A stretch of 64,000 nucleotides of DNA from Dehalobacter alkaniphilus (lineage in GTDB: Bacteria > Bacillota > Desulfitobacteriia > Desulfitobacteriales > Syntrophobotulaceae): positions 2,728,001 through 2,792,000 of the forward strand of contig CP148031.1 of the NCBI GenBank assembly GCA_040500365.1. The letters are read 5' to 3'. Position numbers and translations under genes: made by a program. Positions 60,277 to 64,000 of this stretch are shown in pieces (position 1 is the first letter of the stretch; every line of letters starts with the position of its first letter). A model generated the notes under the pieces. It had not been told where the DNA came from. It saw only the letters and a program-made list of their open reading frames with translations, and did not search any database.

Positions 60277-61194
60277 TTATTCTTTCAGGTCCTTCAGATT
60301 ATATCCCAGATCCCTGAGCTGGTTATTCTGGTTGCGCCAGTCCTTCTTGACTTTGACCCAAAGTTCAAGGAATACCTTGCTGCCCAGCAGCGTTTCAATT
60401 TCTTCCCGGGCGAGCCTTCCGACTTCTTTTAAGACATTTCCTTCCTTGCCAATCACAATTCCTTTCTGGGAATCACGTTCGACGAGGATCACAGCCTCTA
60501 TCTTAATCAGGGATTTTTTCTCTTCCATCTTATCGACCACGACAGCGACCGAGTGCGGAACTTCTTCTCTGGTCAGGTTCATCAGCTTTTCTCTGATCAG
60601 CTCTGCAACGACAAACTTCTCCGGCTGGTCAATGACGACATCATCCGGAAAGTACATTGGGCCAGGCAGAAGTGCTTCAAAAATCAGATCCATTAACTTC
60701 GTGGTATTCTCGGACTGTAAAGCTGAAATTGGAACGATTTCTTTAAAATCTGCTATTTTGGCAAAGTCGGCTATTTTCTCCAGCAGCTGATCCTTGGAAA
60801 TCAGGTCAATTTTATTTAAGGCCAGAATGCATGGAACTCCGCTGTCCTTAATGACCTGAAGCACGTATTCATCCCCCGATCCAAACGGTACAGAGACATC
60901 GACGACGCATATCGCAAAATCGACGCCCTGCAAAGTGCTTTTGGCGGCCGCGACCATGTATTCACCCAGACGGTGCTTCGGTTTATGAATACCGGGCGTG
61001 TCAAAAAAGATGATCTGCCCGCGTTCTTCGGTAAGGATACACCGGATTCTGTTTCTGGTTGCCTGCGGCTTGTCGGATATAATCAGCACTTTCTGGCCCA
61101 AAAGCGTATTCAGCAAGGTCGACTTCCCGGCATTGGGCCGTCCGATCACCGCAACAAAACCCGATCGAAAACCTTTTTTCTCTTGTTTGTTCAA
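60277..61194 (-). CDS. era: GTPase Era
   Basis: 305 residues starting at TTG 61194 with AAGGTAAAG upstream. G1 GRPNAGKSTLL, G2 ISDKPQATRNRI, G3 DTPGIHKPKHRLG, G4 NKID, G5 ISALQ; the C-terminal KH domain has VVDKMEEKKSLIKIEAVILV and GIVIGKEGNVLKEVGRLAR. Era binds 16S rRNA and helps 30S assembly. It belongs with ybeY, dgkA, cdd and recO in the conserved Firmicutes block. Confidence 0.97.
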   Translation of the reverse strand: MNKQEKKGFRSGFVAVIGRPNAGKSTLLNTLLGQKVLIISDKPQATRNRIRCILTEERGQIIFFDTPGIHKPKHRLGEYMVAAAKSTLQGVDFAICVVDVSVPFGSGDEYVLQVIKDSGVPCILALNKIDLISKDQLLEKIADFAKIADFKEIVPISALQSENTTKLMDLIFEALLPGPMYFPDDVVIDQPEKFVVAELIREKLMNLTREEVPHSVAVVVDKMEEKKSLIKIEAVILVERDSQKGIVIGKEGNVLKEVGRLAREEIETLLGSKVFLELWVKVKKDWRNQNNQLRDLGYNLKDLKE

Positions 61195-61257
61195 ATGCTT
61201 TACCTTCCTTATATCATGAAGTCTCGTATCATAAATAAAATTGTGTATTTAAAATGC

Positions 61258-61683
61258 TTATTTTAAAAACTCCGGACCAAACGAATCAGGGAGAAGATCG
61301 TTCAAACTGATTTGCCTGATTTCTCCGCCGCCATTGCTGAGCAAAACAAGGCAATCCGTTGCGAACTCCCGGATCACCTGTCGGCAGGCCCCGCATGGGG
61401 ATGGCATTTCCTCGCGTGGAACTGTGACAGCAACCGCTTTGATCCGCCTTTCCCCCAAACCGATCCCATGGAACACAGCATTGCGTTCCGCACAAACAGT
61501 CAGTCCGTAAGAGGCATTTTCGACATTAACACCGGAAGTGATCCTCCCGGATTCCCAGAGAACGGCGGCTCCAACCTTGTAGCAAGAGTAAGGGGCATAA
61601 GCATCTTCACAAGCCTGATGCGCCTGGCGAATCAGCTCCGCAGTCTGGTTGATATCTATAGACTGATCATTCCTCATCCACAT
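61258..61683 (-). CDS. cdd: Cytidine deaminase
   Basis: 141 residues from the ATG at 61683 (GGGGGCGG upstream; ATG 61677 is an alternative, and the frame is open further upstream without support). YAPYSCYKVGAAVL, GVNVENASYGLTVCAERNAV (His replaced by Cys as in tetrameric enzymes) and SPCGACRQVIREF supply the zinc ligands and catalytic Glu. It converts cytidine and deoxycytidine to uridine forms. Confidence 0.95.
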   Translation of the reverse strand: MWMRNDQSIDINQTAELIRQAHQACEDAYAPYSCYKVGAAVLWESGRITSGVNVENASYGLTVCAERNAVFHGIGLGERRIKAVAVTVPREEMPSPCGACRQVIREFATDCLVLLSNGGGEIRQISLNDLLPDSFGPEFLK

Positions 61684-61750
61684 CCGCCCCCTTAGATTAG
61701 AGAAATCTAACGACATGCAAACTATTCTTATCAGAGGTATCTTGTAATCA

Positions 61751-61905
61751 GTCTGTGGGCCACAGTTCCGCCGTGAGCGGAGCACGATGCGGAGCGCGGC
61801 TTTTTGACGGCCACGGATGGCCTAATGTCGCGGTGCCATGGAGGGCAAGGAGCGACAAGTCAAGGAAGACGCAACGGCCGAAAGGCGGTATTGTTGCCCA
61901 CAGAC
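61751..61905. repeat. 155-bp GC-rich element with perfect 10-bp inverted ends
   Basis: GTCTGTGGGC at 61751-61760 is mirrored by GCCCACAGAC at 61896-61905. The inside is GC-rich with further small hairpins (CCGCCGTGAGCGG, GGCCACGGATGGCC) and no ORF. It lies between dgkA and cdd, genes that are normally tight in this cluster. It looks like a MITE or REP-like dispersed element or a structured RNA; no target duplication is visible. Confidence 0.5.
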
Positions 61906-61910
61906 CTACC

Positions 61911-62276
61911 CTAAAAAATATAAGATCCGAATATAATGATTCCGATAATCACGGCCTGTATGGCGGCAACCAGTACGGCACCGGAAGCAACATCCTTGCC
62001 GAGGCCGGCAAGGGGATGGTACCCGGGTTCAGCCAAATCAATCGCGCTTTCCAGCGCGGTATTGAACAATTCCGCCACCAGAACGCTGCCAATGGCATAA
62101 ATAATAAATAGCCAGTGAATGCCTGAAAGACGAAAGTAAGCGCCGGCCAGAACAACAACCGCAGCGACAAAAAAATGAAATCTGAGGTGTTTTTCTGTTC
62201 TCAGCGAGTAAGCAATCCCTTGCAAAGACCGTCTGCAGCTGCCGATAAAACCAGCAGGCTTATGGATATCCGGCAT
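61911..62276 (-). CDS. dgkA: Diacylglycerol/undecaprenol kinase family protein
   Basis: 121 residues. SCRRSLQGIAYSLRTEKHLR, FELFNTALE-type motif as VAELFNTALESAIDL and ALGKDVASGAVLV-like AGLGKDVASGAVLVAA are the prokaryotic DgkA signature, with three transmembrane helices. In Firmicutes this enzyme mainly phosphorylates undecaprenol. AAGGGGGAAGAATA before the ATG; 15 bases after ybeY. Confidence 0.95.
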   Translation of the reverse strand: MPDIHKPAGFIGSCRRSLQGIAYSLRTEKHLRFHFFVAAVVVLAGAYFRLSGIHWLFIIYAIGSVLVAELFNTALESAIDLAEPGYHPLAGLGKDVASGAVLVAAIQAVIIGIIIFGSYIF

Positions 62277-62291
62277 TATTCTTCCCCCTTG

Positions 62292-62906
62292 TCAGCGCAG
62301 CAGGCTCAGCTGATCCATAACCTGTTCCTCCAGACGCCTCATGACACTGGAATCCTCCTCACTGCCATGATCGTACCCCAGAAGGTGCAGTGTTCCGTGC
62401 ACTGCCAGGTAAACAATCTCTCTGGCAAAGGAATGCCCATACGCAATGGCCTGAGAACGAGCTCTTTCGACAGAAATCACGATATCACCGAGAGTCGTAT
62501 CGCAGTAGCTCAAATCATCGTCATCCTCTTCGTACTCCTCAAAATTATCTTCTTCGTATTCGTCAAGATCTTTATCATCTTCTTCGTCGATAATTTCTTC
62601 GAGAGAATACTCAAGCCGTTCTTTCTTATCTTTGTCCGACTGAGGATTAAAATAAATCTCCGGCTCCCCTTCCCCCTTTTCCCGAAGGGCAAAAGACAGG
62701 ACGTCCGTAGGGCTGTCAATTCCGCGGTACGTCTTATTCAGGAGATGAATGGATTCATCATTGGTCAGGACAAGTCCGATCTCAGCGTCATCCTGGCCGC
62801 CTCCCTCAAGAAGCGCTTTCTGAATGCCCGCACGAAGCAATTTTGCTATTTTATTTTGTTCATCTTCTGCAACAGAATCCTCTTCCCAACTGATATCTAG
62901 TTCCAT
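62292..62906 (-). CDS. ybeY: Endoribonuclease YbeY with acidic insertion
   Basis: 204 residues instead of the usual 150-170. GLVLTNDESIHLLNKTYRGI, DSPTDVLSFALRE, LGDIVISVERARSQAIAYGH and the zinc site HGTLHLLGYDH are all present. Between SFALRE and LGDIV sits an insertion of about 50 residues made mainly of Asp and Glu (IIDEEDDKDLDEYEEDNFEE). YbeY matures 16S rRNA 3' ends. The core is intact, so the enzyme is probably active. Confidence 0.94.
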   Translation of the reverse strand: MELDISWEEDSVAEDEQNKIAKLLRAGIQKALLEGGGQDDAEIGLVLTNDESIHLLNKTYRGIDSPTDVLSFALREKGEGEPEIYFNPQSDKDKKERLEYSLEEIIDEEDDKDLDEYEEDNFEEYEEDDDDLSYCDTTLGDIVISVERARSQAIAYGHSFAREIVYLAVHGTLHLLGYDHGSEEDSSVMRRLEEQVMDQLSLLR

Positions 62907-62952
62907 TTCTCAGAAAAGACCTGCCTTTAAAGAGCAAGTCTTTTTCTCCCCC

Positions 62953-64000
62953 CTATCCGTGAGAATTATTTTTTTCAGACGGCGAACCAGGCTCGCTGTC
63001 CTGCTTAGTCGGAGACTCATTCTCTTTTTGCGTTTTGGGTTCCTCCTGTTTCTGACCAGTGCCCGCTTCCTCTGCCACTTTGGTCTTGGCTGACGGCAAT
63101 TCAGGGTACTCGATCCTGGAATGGAATATTCCGCTTAGAACCTTAACAAATGCTATAGATATCTTATCCAGGTCCTTAAAGGTTAAGTCACATTGGTCAA
63201 GCAGGCCCTCATCAAATTTCTCCTTGATAATCTTACGCACCAATCCTTCAATTTTTCCCGGCGAACTGTCCTTCTGGGAACGAACGGCTGCTTCAACATT
63301 ATCCGCCAGAAGAACCAGCGCCGCCTCTTTAGACTGGGGACGCTGCCCGTCATACCTGAAAGCTTCTTCCGAAATATCCGGATTCTCTTCGAGTGCTTTA
63401 TGGTAAAAGAACGATGCCGTGCTGTCCCCGTGGTGCTGCGCAATAATATCCTGAATATTGGATGGAAGCTTATGCTCTTTGGCCATTTCTAGTCCGTCTT
63501 TGATATGGGAAATGATAATTAGGGAACTAAGCGTCGGGGCAATCTTTTCGTGGGGATTATCCTTGGAAAACTGGTTTTCTATAAAGAAATACGGTCTCTT
63601 CAGCTTGCCGATATCATGATAGAGCGCGCCGACTCTAACCAGCACAGGATCAGCTTTAATTTCTTCAGCGGCAGTTTCGGCCAGATTTCCGACCAGGACG
63701 CTGTGATGGTAAGTCCCTGGCGCTTCGATCAATAAGCTTTTCAACAGCGGCGCATTCGGGTTGGATAATTCCAACAGCCTTACAGCCGATGTAATGTTAA
63801 AGCCTTGTTCCAGCCAAGGCAAAACACCCATGGTAAGAACAGACGTCAGAAATCCGTTGGCAACGCTCAGCATGCATCCGATCAGCCAATCGGTCGGACT
63901 AATCTGAAGGATCAAGGCAACACCGCTTACAAGGGCAATGTTTACCAAAGCCACAAACAATCCTGCCCTGGCCAGCTCAGAACGGCGGTCCAGTTTAGCA
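62953..64000 (-). CDS. PgpH-like 7TM-HD phosphohydrolase, 5' part outside window
   Basis: The frame is open through base 64000, so the N-terminus is missing. Visible are the end of the membrane region (MLSVANGFLTSVLTMGVLPW) and a cytoplasmic HD domain (LIEAPGTYHHSVLVGNLAET, ALYHDIGKLKRPYFFIENQ, QHHGDSTASFF, LADNVEAAVRSQ). This is the 7TMR-HD/PgpH class that hydrolyses c-di-AMP, and it normally lies between phoH and ybeY, as here. The C-terminal about 50 residues are Lys/Glu/Pro/Ser-rich and disordered. Confidence 0.92.
   Translation of the reverse strand, partial: AKLDRRSELARAGLFVALVNIALVSGVALILQISPTDWLIGCMLSVANGFLTSVLTMGVLPWLEQGFNITSAVRLLELSNPNAPLLKSLLIEAPGTYHHSVLVGNLAETAAEEIKADPVLVRVGALYHDIGKLKRPYFFIENQFSKDNPHEKIAPTLSSLIIISHIKDGLEMAKEHKLPSNIQDIIAQHHGDSTASFFYHKALEENPDISEEAFRYDGQRPQSKEAALVLLADNVEAAVRSQKDSSPGKIEGLVRKIIKEKFDEGLLDQCDLTFKDLDKISIAFVKVLSGIFHSRIEYPELPSAKTKVAEEAGTGQKQEEPKTQKENESPTKQDSEPGSPSEKNNSHG

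Overview
The window looks like a chromosomal segment of a low- to medium-GC, endospore-forming, probably anaerobic Firmicute. Peptococcaceae of the Desulfitobacterium/Dehalobacter/Desulfosporosinus type is my best guess. The evidence is an alpha/beta-type SASP gene, a rpoD-dnaG-dgt block beside ppdK-ppsR-ccpN and glyQS behind a T-box, CWB2 cell-wall-binding proteins, a DUF1659/DUF2922 pair, and ferredoxin-type redox proteins. The genus is an inference from gene content; no 16S gene is present.

Layout. 1-5128: the N-terminal part of a CWB2 surface protein, two exact head-to-tail copies of a 1898-bp group II intron, and the terminator they sit behind. 5.3-17.9 kb: stress and surface genes (msrAB, a LysM lipoprotein, a nitroreductase, a phosphodiester glycosidase-CWB2 fusion, an AAA ATPase, a ferritin-like protein, PadR/DUF2812, a yvlB/yvlD-like operon, a YbjQ-family gene), mixed with truncated gene remnants. 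18-31.2 kb: an SNF2/SWIM helicase, a large GGDEF/EAL protein, an aldo/keto reductase, lipoproteins, a SASP, a phosphoesterase and a DUF2975-HTH-DUF4173 operon. 31.5-33.6 kb: a zinc-ribbon/DnaJ/DUF5685 operon directly behind a yybP-ykoY-type Mn2+ riboswitch. 33.7-43.1 kb: an ABC-2 transporter, a truncated ECF sigma gene, a DNRLRE protein, an LCP-family protein, a second ferritin-like protein, a coiled-coil repeat protein and a MarR/DUF6544 operon. 43.1-64 kb: conserved housekeeping genes, nearly all on the minus strand: rnpB, nif3, trmK, two tRNAs, rpoD, dnaG, dgt, ppdK, ppsR, ccpN, glyS, glyQ (T-box), recO, deoC, era, cdd, dgkA, ybeY and a pgpH-like gene cut by the window end.

How the parts work together. 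The right-hand third is a conserved Firmicutes replication, transcription and translation neighbourhood. CcpN, PpsR and PpdK form a carbon-flux control unit, and TrmK, two tRNAs, GlyRS, YbeY and Era serve tRNA and ribosome function. The left two thirds are accessory and decaying. I count at least eight gene fragments or deletion junctions: a DUF1848 middle piece, SDR and MFS C-termini, a B12-type radical SAM remnant with in-frame stops, an ECF sigma factor cut in region 4, and several orphan C-terminal tails.

Most notable observations: (1) the perfect tandem intron pair with no spacer; (2) the Mn2+ riboswitch, with a consensus promoter and an overlapping terminator, in front of a DUF5685-DnaJ-zinc-ribbon operon rather than a recognisable Mn exporter; (3) an 18-residue peptide gene with a near-perfect Shine-Dalgarno and its own terminator.
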